Of a stretch of DNA of 13,882 nucleotides, positions 1 to 8,249 are shown in pieces. Position 1 is the first letter of the stretch, and each line of letters begins with the position of its first letter. The DNA is taken from positions 2,488-16,369 of the forward strand of contig RWJK01000707.1 of assembly GCA_004335835.1 (NCBI GenBank), in the 5' to 3' direction. Source of the stretch: Scenedesmus sp. ARA3. Taxonomy: Eukaryota; Chlorophyta; Chlorophyceae; Sphaeropleales; Scenedesmaceae. The notes under the pieces are model-generated. The model was not told the DNA's origin. It did no database searches and was given only the letters and a program-made list of their open reading frames with translations. Position numbers and translations under genes: made by a program.

Positions 1-13
1 AAAAAAAAAAAAA
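1..13. repeat. A homopolymer at window edge
   Basis: The window opens with thirteen consecutive A residues. It could be the tail of a retro-insertion lying to the left or a simple A run; the sequence needed to decide is outside the window. Confidence 0.6.
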
Positions 14-812
14 CACCCAGCACACGTTGTACATCACAACACTGATGGCATGTTGTGCCACCCCTCCTTGACAGCAGCGTGGGGGCCACTATACAGCGTG
101 TTATACAGCATGCAAGTGCTACAAATCATGCAAGGACATTACACACACCACCATTGCCACAGGCGACCCAGGAAGCTGCTGCCTGCGTGCTTGGGCCCCG
201 CCAATTAGGGTGTTACAGTCGAGCAGGTTGCCTGCAGGTTGCCTGCATGTTCCTGCAACAAGGTGCTGCACCCTCTCCCAGCCTGCCACGAAGTACCCGC
301 TGCAGGAGCAATAGGATCAGCTGCGACAGTTGGCAGCAGCAGAAGCAGCAGCGGTGTATCTCATGCCAAGGTTCGTGCGAGCTACGCCAGCATCACACAT
401 CAGCACATGCAGCATATGGCGCCGGTCTATGGTCACAGATGCCTCACCAGAGTCCGCCAACTGCCGTCCAAACAACGGCAAATGTTGCGCACGTTTGCTA
501 CTCGCTGTTGACGTGAGCAGCTGGCACAATGGCTCAAGCCGGGTGTTCTGCAACTGAGCATTGCAGGAACTCACTGCATTGGGCAATGGAAGCAGCGCGC
601 GTGCCCTACGCCTTTAGCAATGGGTGATGCTTAGCTGCCCGAGGCCATGTCGCCAGCCGGCAGCAGTTGCCAGATGTTCAAGGCAGGGCAGCTGATGAGT
701 CTGCGAGCAGTGAACAGCAGAGGGGTTGCACGTGGCATTGGGCTGCGGCAGCGGTAGCGGTACGCGCACACCACCACGCCCGCTGGGCAGCATACAGATA
801 CAACCTCTGCAG
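14..812. other. No gene resolved
   Basis: Short overlapping open frames occur on both strands, up to 153 codons, but none has a recognisable domain, a consistent codon pattern or splice-site support. A short ATG frame at 647-757 reads 36 codons before a stop next to a possible GTAGCG donor; it is too short to call. The stretch ends in the CAG run that precedes the exon-like island at 813. Confidence 0.5.
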
Positions 813-924
813 CAGCAGCAGCAGCAGCAGGAGCAGCATTGCTCAGAGCAGCTGGCATGACCATGCTTTGTTTCAACCTGGCGGCTGCAAGCGCCACTTG
901 TGTGCTGCAGCACCTTGTCAGCAG
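813..924 (+). CDS. Possible exon, unidentified product
   Basis: This 112-base block follows a CTGCAG acceptor-like site and ends at AGCAG followed by GTTTGAG, a possible donor. The frame that begins with an Ala run continues into a hydrophobic stretch around MTMLCFNLAAASATCVLQHL, which looks like a helix and uses G/C-ending codons more than its flanks. The Ala run is made by the (GCA)n repeat at its start. I recognise no family. It lies 116 bases upstream of another coding-like block (1041-1229) on the same strand, so the two may be exons of one gene or of a decayed one. The call rests only on composition and splice-like borders. Confidence 0.25.
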
Positions 925-1040
925 GTTTGAGGTTGGGTTGCCAACACGCCCGTGCTGCGAGTGGCACGTGCACACACATCATGTGCAGCAAAGCAAGCCA
1001 TTTGGCTTCGCATGTTCATGTGGGTCATGGGGCACCGGCA

Positions 1041-1229
1041 ATGACCTCATACACAGCAATTTTGGTGGGGCAAGTGGCACCATACGTAGAGCAGCTGCTC
1101 ACCAAGAACCTGCTGCATGTGAGGGCTGCCGGGGCCTTGCATGTGCTGTCTGCTGCACAGCGGTTGCAGCGCAGCGTATTGCTGCTGCTGACAGATGCAA
1201 AGCTAGACCTGGAAGTGCCCCTGGGGCAG
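1041..1229 (+). CDS. Possible exon, helical coding-like block
   Basis: An open block starting at ATG 1041 reads about 63 residues with an amphipathic helical character: TSYTAILVGQVAPYVEQLL, then an Arg/Ala/Leu helix, then LLLLTDAKLDLEVPLG. Third positions are strongly G/C and there are no homopolymeric tracts inside it, unlike most frames in the window. The frame stays open upstream to about 900 and downstream to 1382, so the exon borders are not fixed; a CAG acceptor at 986-988 is one option. I do not recognise the family. It may be joined to the 813-924 block. It could equally be a remnant of a dead gene, because no later exon in this region continues it convincingly. Confidence 0.3.
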
Positions 1230-2274
1230 CAGCAGGCGCACTCCACTCCAGGAGCCCGGCAGCACAACTGCGCATGCACGGCAGCAGGCAGGCGGAAGCG
1301 TGACCTGCAGCTTGGGGCAGTGGTGGTGCCACCAAGAACCCTAGAACACAGATTAAGACCGTCCTTCTATATGCAAACCTGACTGTTTTGTCAGTTGAGA
1401 AGCACACCTTTTCTTGCGGCTTGTGGACACTCAGCCTTCATGCAAAATCAGGGTCACCACCTTGCTTGGTACTGGTGGTTTTGGTAACAGGGCAAACTTA
1501 GACTGTAAATGCACATTCGCGCACCTTCAAGCACCTTGCGGGTGCTGGACAGTGGCTGCAGGTGGCCTTGCGCAGCAACTGCAGCGTGTCACTCACTGCA
1601 TGCTGCCCTGGAGCTGCGAGAGATCTGTGGGGGTGGCGGGTGCGTGCTGCTGCTGCTACCAGAACAGGGGTGACGTCAGGTCTGGCTGGGCTGGCGCAGC
1701 AGGCGCGGGCTGAAGCTGTTTGGGGGGCGGGGCTACCAGGCATTGCTGCTGGTTTAAACGAAGGGGCTGTGCACATTCACTGCAGGCATCAGCAGCAGCA
1801 GCATCAGCCAGAGCGGCGATGCCTTGAGCCGGCGTGACATGTTGTGAAATGACGAATTGTAGGGAAAGCCAGGATCCCGAAGGACGCTGCTCATGCACAG
1901 CTGCGCGCCTTCAAGCAATGCTGAGCCAGAAGACATGTTGTGCTGTTGACTGCAAGATTACATTGCTGTGCTGGGGTCAGCAGGCGGGAGACGCATTGCA
2001 GGCTGTTCTTCAACATGGCTGATTAGCCAGGCTGGCGGGGTCTGATGCTATGCTGCATGGGAGCCGCTGCACAACTTCTGAGTGCAGCACCTGAACATGA
2101 CATGCCAGTGCAACATCAACTCGTAGCCTTTGCTCGCATGTAATTGGTCCTTTCCGCACTGCTTCTGTTGTATCACCAGTGAGGTTCCAATCTATTTACT
2201 GTTGCGCTGTGCATGAGCTTTGCAAGCAACCGCTTGGACAACAACCCAGTGCATGCAGCAACAGCAAAGCAAGC
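1230..2274. other. No gene resolved
   Basis: There are several short frames, none convincing. About 1520-1760 is GC-rich and open in two + frames, but the competing frames are equally plausible and I see no domain. Nothing else structural stands out apart from scattered CAG/CTG triplets. Confidence 0.45.
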
Positions 2275-2289
2275 GCAGCAGCAGCAGCA
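2275..2289 (+). repeat. (GCA)5 microsatellite
   Basis: Five GCA units in a GCA-rich neighbourhood. It is part of the window-wide bias towards CAG/CTG triplets and lies outside any gene I can support. Confidence 0.6.
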
Positions 2290-2985
2290 AGAGTGCTGCT
2301 TGACTTGGCAACACTCACCACAGCTGGCGTCATCTACCACCATGCCCTCCTTGCACACATATACTTTGTATAACACTTTGCTGACAGCGCTATACGTGCA
2401 TGCAATTCATGCTTGCGCCAACATCAGGACAGGCAGTCTGCCTGGCACTGCTGCTGCCATGACTCCGACGTCCAGCTTTGCAGGGTATGAGTGCATATAT
2501 ATCAGGTTGCTTGAACAATATACCCGATTTGAGGAGCGCTTCTGCGTTTCAACGCTGCAGGCAGCGAGACTGCAGCACATTGCGTGCAAAAACCGAGCTG
2601 CCCCGGACACCCGGCTGTTCAACAGGCCTTGAAGGTGATAGTAAATAACACATATAACGGTTTTAAGGTCCGAACGGGCTGCAGAGCGCCCATCAAAGGC
2701 TCTGCACCCGGTGTCACCCGGAGGTTTTGGCTCACCATGCTCTGGTTGACACGTTCATGTTCCTCAACACTTTGGATTTGCAGCATAATTTTACTCTCAG
2801 CTGCGCTCGTGCTGAATGTTCATCGCACCGAGGGCAGCTTGTCCCTGCTATCCTCGCCTGCACCCTGCACCGGTGCTCTCAGCTGGGTGCTCTCAGAGCA
2901 GTGCTCTCTGCCGGGGCAGGGACAAGCTGTCATGTGTCCGAATGACATGTCGACCAGACATTAATTCACGATTAATTTCAGCTTG
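2290..2985. other. No gene resolved
   Basis: This stretch is lower in GC and has no supported gene. At 2830-2930 there are direct echoes (GTGCTCTCAGCTGGGTGCTCTC and a GGGCAGGGACAAG motif that recurs near 3483), so the repeat family described for 3010-3400 probably begins to thin out here. Confidence 0.4.
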
Positions 2986-3007
2986 TTATTGTGTTTGCTT
3001 TTGCAGC

Positions 3008-3372
3008 TGGTCGCGCGAAGGACATGCCAAGGACATGATGCCCTCGCGAGGGCAGCATGTCCTGGACATGCTGCTATCGCATGGGTCGCAGGACACTGCT
3101 CAGGACATGATGCACCCGAGCAGCGATCTTTATGCCCTGGACATGCTGTCCTGCTGCCTAGCTCTTGCCAGTGCAGGACATTGCCATTGTCTGCCAGGGC
3201 AGGAGGGACAACATGCCACACTTGAGGTCAGGATGTGGTCTTTTAGCTGTTGCAATACCATTCTATGTATTAAATTCAATTGCGATCGAGGATTTGCATC
3301 GCGTGCGAAGGACATGCCCGGGACATGCACCCCTCCGGAGGGCAGCGTGTCCTCAGGACATTGTCCTGGACA
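3008..3372. repeat. GGACATG fold-back repeat, two diverged copies
   Basis: The heptamer GGACATG occurs five times at 3019-3145 and three times at 3309-3372, with inverted CATGTCC at 3056. The two clusters align with each other at an offset of about 290 bases, starting at GCGCGAAGGACATG near 3013 and GCGTGCGAAGGACATG near 3301. Each contains a hairpin: 3031-3062 is a 32-base fold-back with one mismatched pair around the perfect palindrome GCCCTCGCGAGGGC, and 3321-3352 is the counterpart around CCCTCCGGAGGG. A second hairpin overlaps the first (AGCATGTCC, T, GGACATGCT at 3054-3072). Related but weaker motifs continue to about 3800. A 296-codon frame (2816-3706) runs through the repeats; I read it as an absence of stops, not a gene. 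Confidence 0.65.
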
Positions 3373-3399
3373 TGATGCTCTGGTCGGGGCAACATGCTC

Positions 3400-4369
3400 T
3401 GGAGGGGGTTGTTGCCTTTCATGCCACCAGAAACAATGCGTTTCTTCCTTTTGTTTGCCTAGCTGCTCTGCTGATCAGTTTGGGCAGGGACAAGTCGCCC
3501 ATGGTGCTGTTGTCATGCCACTGCCCCGGTTACGATTGGCCAGTCTGCCTTCGAACACTACTCATCGACGTGCCTATGACTTGTTAGCTTTTTATCGGTC
3601 AATATGGCATTCGTGTGCCGCACGAACTCAGACGCAGGGAGGCACCACAGGGCATCCTGCTGAGGGAGAACATGCTCTGGAGTCTGGATTGTATCCTGCT
3701 CCGTGAAAGAGAGCGTATACATTTTCGTGTTTCATTCGCATGCAATGGATGCCCCTTGTCTGGGGCAGCAACTGTGACGAGGCAACCTGTCCAGGCAGAG
3801 ATGCTCGCATGCCATTGGATGGCCAGCTGGCCAGGCTGCAGCCTGACCAGCCCCTCTGTGCATGGTGCCGTGGGCACGTTGCCCCTGCTGTCCAGCTGCA
3901 CACTGTACTTATGCTGCCGCGTGTTGCACTTGATGCAGTGCATATCCTTGGTGCTGCATTAAACATTCATCAAACCGTGCGTAGTATGTTGTTGCACCAG
4001 TGCACACCGGTGCATGCTTGCAAGCTTGCAATTGCATGGTGTTGCCTGCTGGTGCTCCAAGTCACTTGGAACATCCAAGCGGTACTGACTGTTGACGCTG
4101 CTGACGTGTATGTGTACACATGTGTGCGCTGCTGCATGGTGCGGGAGCACTGCTCATGATAGTGTTGCACCATGGTGCTGCACCACGTGTTTAAAACTCA
4201 TCCAGTTAAAATGACGACGCATCACGTTGCTACACCAAACTGCATGACATGGCCAGCGCTGTGCGTGGTTGCTAGAGCGCGCCCTACCGAATGCAGACGG
4301 CAAATGCATTTACATTGGGTCTTCCCCGTCACAGAGCCGTGTAAAGTCGTACTTTCAAATGCACATGCA
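3400..4369. other. No gene resolved; weak repeat echoes
   Basis: Fragments resembling the upstream fold-back repeat (ACATGCTCTGGAG near 3398 and 3670; GGGGCAG and TGCCCC pairs near 3750-3770) are scattered here. Frames up to 140 codons are open on both strands but share no consistent codon pattern. I see no RNA gene or regulatory site. Confidence 0.4.
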
Positions 4370-4603
4370 AACTGCGGCAGCAAGTTGCCCCCCCCCNCCG
4401 CCCTGCTGCGTGGCTGTAGCAACATTGCTGCAACCACAGCTCACGAGCTTTGAGCAGTGCTCCCATGAGATTAACAAGCGGCTGCTGATTGCAGTGATGG
4501 CCGGGCGTACACAGGTGATGCGGATTCCGCAGGGAATCTGCCTATTCACTGCATAGCGATACGACCCCTACGCCCTCCTACTGCATAGTGTGCTCCCACA
4601 TGT
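4370..4603 (+). repeat. Duplicated segment, copy 1
   Basis: This stretch matches 4921-5235 in the same order and orientation. Shared blocks are AACTGCGGCAGCAAGTTGCC, GCAGTGCTCCCATGA, AAGCGGCTGCTGA, ATGGCCGGGCGTACACAGGT and TACGACCCCTACGCCCTCCT, and both copies end at GTGTGCTCCCACATGT. Copy 1 is shorter because copy 2 carries extra sequence at two points. An ambiguous base (N) at 4397 follows a run of nine C residues. Confidence 0.8.
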
Positions 4604-4733
4604 GCATACAGTCCATATTGTCTGTGTGCGCAGGCTGCACAAGTGTCTGGCAGTCGGCATCAGCTGGAAACTGCTGGAGGTGGTTGTTGCGTCTGCTGTA
4701 GCTGGCAGGCGAGGACTCAATGTTGCAACATGA
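4445..4733 (+). pseudogene. Decayed coding fragment, copy 1
   Basis: One + frame reads from about 4445 through HEINKRLLIAVMAGRTQVMR, meets a TAG at 4554-4556, and then resumes in the same frame as YDPYALLLHSVLPHV and LHKCLAVGISWKLLEVVVAS to a TGA at 4731-4733. The protein-like pieces have balanced composition without triplet-repeat tracts. The corresponding reading in copy 2 lacks the TAG but carries a one-base length difference just upstream of the shared YDPYALL block, so neither copy reads through cleanly. I therefore read this as a duplicated remnant of an unidentified gene. An alternative is that 4516 onward (CAG followed by GTGATG) is intron and that the CAG at 4631-4633 is an acceptor, so that two short exons are intact. 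I recognise no family. Confidence 0.35.
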
Positions 4734-4753
4734 CTGCAAATAGACCTCAGTAC

Positions 4754-4873
4754 CTGTGGTGCATGAAGGCGCTGTCTGCTACAGGCTGCTGGCGCCGCGA
4801 TGAGAGATGGTACTCCTCAAAGACTGGGTAGCCACCGTCCTCAAACTTGGTGGTGGCAGCGCTGGTCTTCACC
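4754..4873 (-). CDS. Possible minus-strand exon, unidentified
   Basis: On the minus strand, a CAG acceptor-like site (4876-4874) opens a 120-base block that ends in CACCACAG followed by GTACTG, a possible donor. It reads VKTSAATTKFEDGGYPVFEE and then a charged stretch ending ADSAFMHHR, with varied composition and many G/C-ending codons. The overlapping + frame is Trp/Gln-rich and looks like the shadow. The pattern of a Lys-Thr strand followed by a Gly-Tyr-Pro-Val-Phe-Glu-Glu turn faintly recalls a C2-domain strand pair, but I cannot support that assignment. It lies between the two copies of the duplicated segment and points the opposite way from them. No partner exon was found. Confidence 0.3.
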
Positions 4874-4910
4874 CTGGTGGCAGCAGCAACAAAAGTTATA
4901 CCGCACCGGC

Positions 4911-4929
4911 GCCGCAGTTGAACTGCGGC
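4911..4929. repeat. 19-bp inverted repeat
   Basis: GCCGCAGTT, a single G, then AACTGCGGC: perfect nine-base arms with a one-base centre. It overlaps the left boundary of duplicated segment copy 2, and the right arm is the start of the sequence shared with copy 1. Confidence 0.75.
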
Positions 4930-5235
4930 AGCAAGTTGCCCCTCCTGCCCTGCTGCATGATGGTAGTAATTACTACCTAGCATTGTTATAACAATGCTGC
5001 AACCACTGCTCACCAGCTGTAAGCAGTGCTCCCATGAAACTACCATGTTGCATTGTGCTTGTGCTTCTCATGAATGCAACCAGCAACTTTCTTCAAATAC
5101 CTTGACAAGCGGCTGCTGACTGCAATGATGGCCGGGCGTACACAGGTGTTGCGGAATTCGCCGCAAGGATCTGCCATTTCCTGCAAAGTGCTACGACCCC
5201 TACGCCCTCCTACCGCATAGTGTGCTCCCACATGT
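4921..5235 (+). repeat. Duplicated segment, copy 2
   Basis: This is the diverged partner of 4370-4603, about 550 bases downstream. Relative to copy 1 it carries extra sequence at about 4960-4996 (two adjacent palindromes) and at about 5041-5100. Between the shared blocks, identity is high at GTGATGGCCGGGCGTACACAG-type stretches and lower elsewhere, which suggests an old duplication followed by insertions and point changes. Confidence 0.8.
4962..4997. repeat. Two adjacent perfect palindromes
   Basis: GGTAGTAATTACTACC (4962-4977) and GCATTGTTATAACAATGC (4980-4997) are both perfect, spacerless and separated by two bases. They are AT-rich in a GC-rich setting. Copy 1 of the duplicated segment lacks the first palindrome and has only GCAACATTGC at the equivalent of the second, so the palindromes belong to the sequence unique to copy 2. 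Confidence 0.85.
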
Positions 5236-5277
5236 CACCTCTGTGTTTGGCTGTAGCTGTCTGCTCTTCGTCATCAT
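5100..5277 (+). pseudogene. Decayed coding fragment, copy 2
   Basis: The reading DKRLLTAMMAGRTQVLR corresponds to the first half of copy 1. A one-base difference (AATTCGCCGCAAGG here against ATTCCGCAGGG in copy 1) then shifts the frame, and the conserved block reappears in another frame as YDPYALLPHSVLPHV. After about 5235 the similarity to copy 1 ends. The parent gene is not recognised. Confidence 0.35.
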
Positions 5278-5325
5278 GATGCTAAAGCAACATGCTTGAA
5301 GCCATAGTAATGGCCATAGCACCTC

Positions 5326-5433
5326 TCTGATGTCCGGCCGTACACTGCCTGCTGGCTTTGACCAGACCGGCCTGACTCATGAGTCAGGCCGGTCTGGTCA
5401 AAGCCAGCAGGCAGTGTACGGTCGGACATCAGA
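5326..5433. repeat. 108-bp near-perfect spacerless palindrome
   Basis: Two 54-base arms meet at the ACTCATGAGT centre (5375-5384) with no spacer. The arms differ at only one position (G at 5337 opposite T in the partner arm, a G-T wobble in a folded strand). The outer ends are TCTGATGTCC and GGACATCAGA. I see no clear target-site duplication in the flanks. It could be a paired-terminal-repeat relic of a small DNA transposon, a recent inverted duplication, or an assembly or amplification fold-back artefact. Confidence 0.9.
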
Positions 5434-6215
5434 TGATCATCACATCTGTCAAAAAAGAATAGAAGATAAAAATTCATCACACCTGTGAGTGCTCTCCGTT
5501 CAAACACTGAGACGATGGCCTGCAAGGCCTGCAAAGACAGCAACTGGCTGGGCTAGTGCTGCATTACCTTGGTGCCGTAGGTCTGCATTGAATGTGCAGT
5601 GTACTCTCACAGCATGCTGCGCTACAATGATTACGTTCAGGCAGCAGCAACAAGCATAGTAATGCTGCATAGAAGGCGGCTTTCTGGCAAGAAAACACGG
5701 TGAGACATCACATTAGTTGTGCCACACGTGTTTATGTCAAACTGGCTGCCAGCCGGGCTGCAGCTGTTTGTCACAGCTGCAGCCAGATGCAACATGGTCG
5801 CATATATGTACTGCGGATTGTATATAGTAAGGAGTGGTCGACAAGCATTGCCTCAGGCAGCTGGTGGTTAGGCCGCCAATGTAATGCATTCAAAGTTTGA
5901 ACAGTGTTCCACTGTTACATCCCACTGGGCTGGTGAACCCCAGCCTGGTCCACTGCAGTGCAGTACATAGGGCCAGACAGAGCACGACGTTGTCCAAATG
6001 GGGATTGAGCTGGCGTATGTTTGTGATCACACCTCAAACTCCACATGTAAAGCCAGTGGACGGTGTTCGCCGCTGCACAAGCTGCAAAAAAGCAGCTGCA
6101 CTTGCTGTACATGCTGACTGTGGTTGACTGCACCACCCGAAATTTGCTAGCAAGTACACGGATCGCCGCTGTGATATCGCTCATAACACCTACGTAGCTA
6201 TTCTTATAATTCGGC
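5434..6215. other. No gene resolved
   Basis: This stretch has mixed composition and less triplet repetition than elsewhere. A 189-codon minus-strand frame (5915-6484) has no recognisable domain, many Cys and His residues, and overlaps coding-like + strand blocks, so I do not call it. No RNA gene or terminator-like hairpin was seen. Confidence 0.4.
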
Positions 6216-7280
6216 ATGCAGAGCAGCATGCGACTGGGAGGCTCTGTGCTGTTGGCTGTTGCTGTTTTCGGGTGAGAGCAGTGGGCGGGAGGACAGTGGT
6301 GCGGTGGTCTTCCGCGCCACATCGCTGGTTTAAGCGAAAGCAATACATCTAAAATGCGTGATCGCCGGCCTGGATGCTGCGTTGCCTGCCTTGACATGCA
6401 CATGCCAGCATGCCTGCTGCACTTCTGCAAGGGTAAATACATCATCACCCACTCTGCCAACGTGACTTCGCAGGTCCCTGGCACACCTACTACGTCGCCG
6501 GTTTCTGTTTACATCAGCCTGCCAGCCAGCAGAAAGGCAAGGGAAGCAGCAGCACAGCAGCAGCACAAGCGAACACACTGCGCTGCTCGCCCGTGAGAGT
6601 GAGGCAGCAGCGCAGCAGGCAGTAAATGAGCTGCAGAAGGTATATGCCTCTATGGCTGCTGCCTTCTCTGCTGGTGGCCTGGACCTGGAAGCAATCGCAG
6701 AGACAGCAGCTTGGTTTGAGATGGGTGAGTGTGCTAAGCTGGTTGCGTAAGCTGGTTGCATACATGGCTGTGTCTCTGTCATGTTGAGCACGTGTGGCAG
6801 GTTTTGAAAGTATCTGTCACCGTGATTGCCTCCATCAGACCCCGTGAGCAGCCTTGCTGAAGAAGAACAAGCAAGCTGCGGCAGCGCGGTGGTGATGGCA
6901 GCATGCAAGTGCTAGTTGGGTGCGAGCTGGAATGGAATTGCAGTGGCTGTGTGCATGGTGAAGATGTGGTGACATCTGTAGGGTGCCTGCTTGCCTAGGT
7001 ATCAGCACCACTCGCCAGGTTTTGCACGCCTTTTAGTGATTGTGACGTATGCTTACCCAGCGAAGGATGCAGCAGCATGGCAGCAACAGGGACAGCGCAG
7101 GCAACCGCAGCATTCACAGCAGATCAGCAGCAGCAGTGCTGAAGACACTCATTCAACGCGTATATTGTTTGGGCAGGTGTTGCAGTGACGGCAGCTGCTA
7201 CACAATTAAACTGGTGCCTGTGCCCAGCAGCGCCATTTGCCAGGCATTTTGCCAGCTGCACGGCGGCAGCACAGCAGCAC

Positions 7281-7312
<32 letters not shown>

Positions 7313-7953
7313 AGATCCCCCAAAGGCATGTCTTGATTCAGTGGGAACTAAGCTTCACTTCGGCACCTAGAAGGCTGCAGCACCATGGGCATCTGCGTGT
7401 GTCTTGTTAGTCGCAGTTGTTGGCTGCAACAGCAGTGAGATGGGGCAGAGTGTGTTGACAGCAAGCAGCAGCACATGCAGCTGTTATGCAACTGGGTGCA
7501 CAACTGTTTCTTGAAAGCTGCCATCGTCAAGTGCAAGTGTGCACATCACGGCAGCAAGCAGCAGCAGTGGCAGCAGCAGCGGCGGCAGCTGCCCTATCAA
7601 GACTGCAAGCATGCTTCAACGTATCATGCTCAGCAGGGCTTGCTGCACAGCGCTGTCTGATCTCTGTCTTAGGTGCTGCAGCTTTGTGTGCTGTCTGTCG
7701 CGCATAAACTTTTGGGTATTGAATCATCCAGGGCTGGAAGTGACCTGCTGTGTGGCATGACCAGATGAGTCAGTGCGGCTTTGCAGGAGTCAGCCTCTCC
7801 ACCTATGTGTGTTTGGCACAGACTATATGTCCAGCTGGCTGACACCAGGAGTGTGTATGTGTGCAGCTTATTGCTCCACAGCTGTGTTGTTCTGCATGGC
7901 AAATTGGCCTGGACCTATTAGTGCTGCTGGCAGAGCACCGCCTGTATGAGTGA
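6216..7953 (+). CDS. Possible multi-exon gene, unidentified
   Basis: Several + strand coding-like blocks lie in order and may be exons of one gene. Block 1, 6216-6271, starts MQSSMRLGGSVLLAVAVF, resembles a signal or transit peptide, and ends at TTCGG followed by a GTGAGA donor. Block 2, about 6580-6724, reads LLARESEAAAQQAVNELQKV and then a helical AFSAGGLDLEAIAETAAWFEM, ending at a consensus GTGAGT donor. Block 3, about 7490-7700, is Ala-rich with a Cys-containing helix. Block 4, 7867-7953, follows a GTGCAG acceptor, reads LDLLVLLAEHRLYE and ends at TGA. I could not match phases across all blocks. Block 2 faintly resembles the C-terminal helices of HscB/Hsc20 co-chaperones, but no J domain (HPD) was seen upstream. 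Coordinates enclose the blocks, not a tested model. Confidence 0.22.
7287..7310 (+). repeat. (CAG)8 microsatellite
   Basis: Eight uninterrupted CAG units. In the overlapping + frames it reads as poly-Ala or poly-Gln. It lies between coding-like blocks of the possible gene at 6216-7953, so it may be intronic. Confidence 0.85.
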
Positions 7954-8249
7954 ACTCAACCTTGTGTGGCGTTTCAATCTATTTCATGTGCAGGCGCAGC
8001 TAGCCTTGGGTGGTAGTGTATGTCAAGTGTGTAACGTCACACGAGCTGGTGTTCAGTACACTGGGTGCTGCTTACACTGCTGTGCTGCTGCATTCACCTG
8101 TCTCCCTGATCACTGCCGACACACTTGTGCAGCACTGCGATGGCAGGGCAGATGCGTCCATTTCCTGCCCACAACAAGTTGCTGTCACTATTCTTGCTGC
8201 TTGCCCCGGCGCCATCCCATGTCGCGGTCACTCAACCCCCGCGTGCTGC
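7954..8249. other. Probable 5' region of the phosphoesterase gene, unresolved
   Basis: Between the TGA at 7951 and the minisatellite, one + frame (about 8037-8230) reads VFSTLGAAYTAVLLHSPVSL and has coding-like codon use. Another frame has ATG codons at 8140 and 8152 followed by a hydrophobic LLSLFLLLAPAP segment, and a third has an ATG at 8219 followed by an Arg-rich, transit-peptide-like start. I cannot decide between them. Any could supply the N-terminal exon of the downstream phosphoesterase gene. Confidence 0.35.

Noticed and set aside
1453..1490. LGTGGFGN as a protein kinase glycine loop
   Set aside because: The residues after it do not continue as a kinase (no Val-x-x-Ala-x-Lys strand) and no catalytic loop or DFG motif follows on this strand.
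3008..3372. CRISPR-like array
   Set aside because: The repeats are short heptamers at irregular spacing in both orientations, without constant-length repeats or unique spacers, and the DNA looks nuclear eukaryotic.
2816..3706. A 296-codon + strand frame
   Set aside because: It crosses the GGACATG fold-back repeats, has no domain and an erratic composition; the repeats simply lack stops in this frame.
5915..6484. A 189-codon minus-strand frame
   Set aside because: There is no recognisable domain and its codon pattern is unconvincing; it overlaps + strand blocks with splice-like donors.
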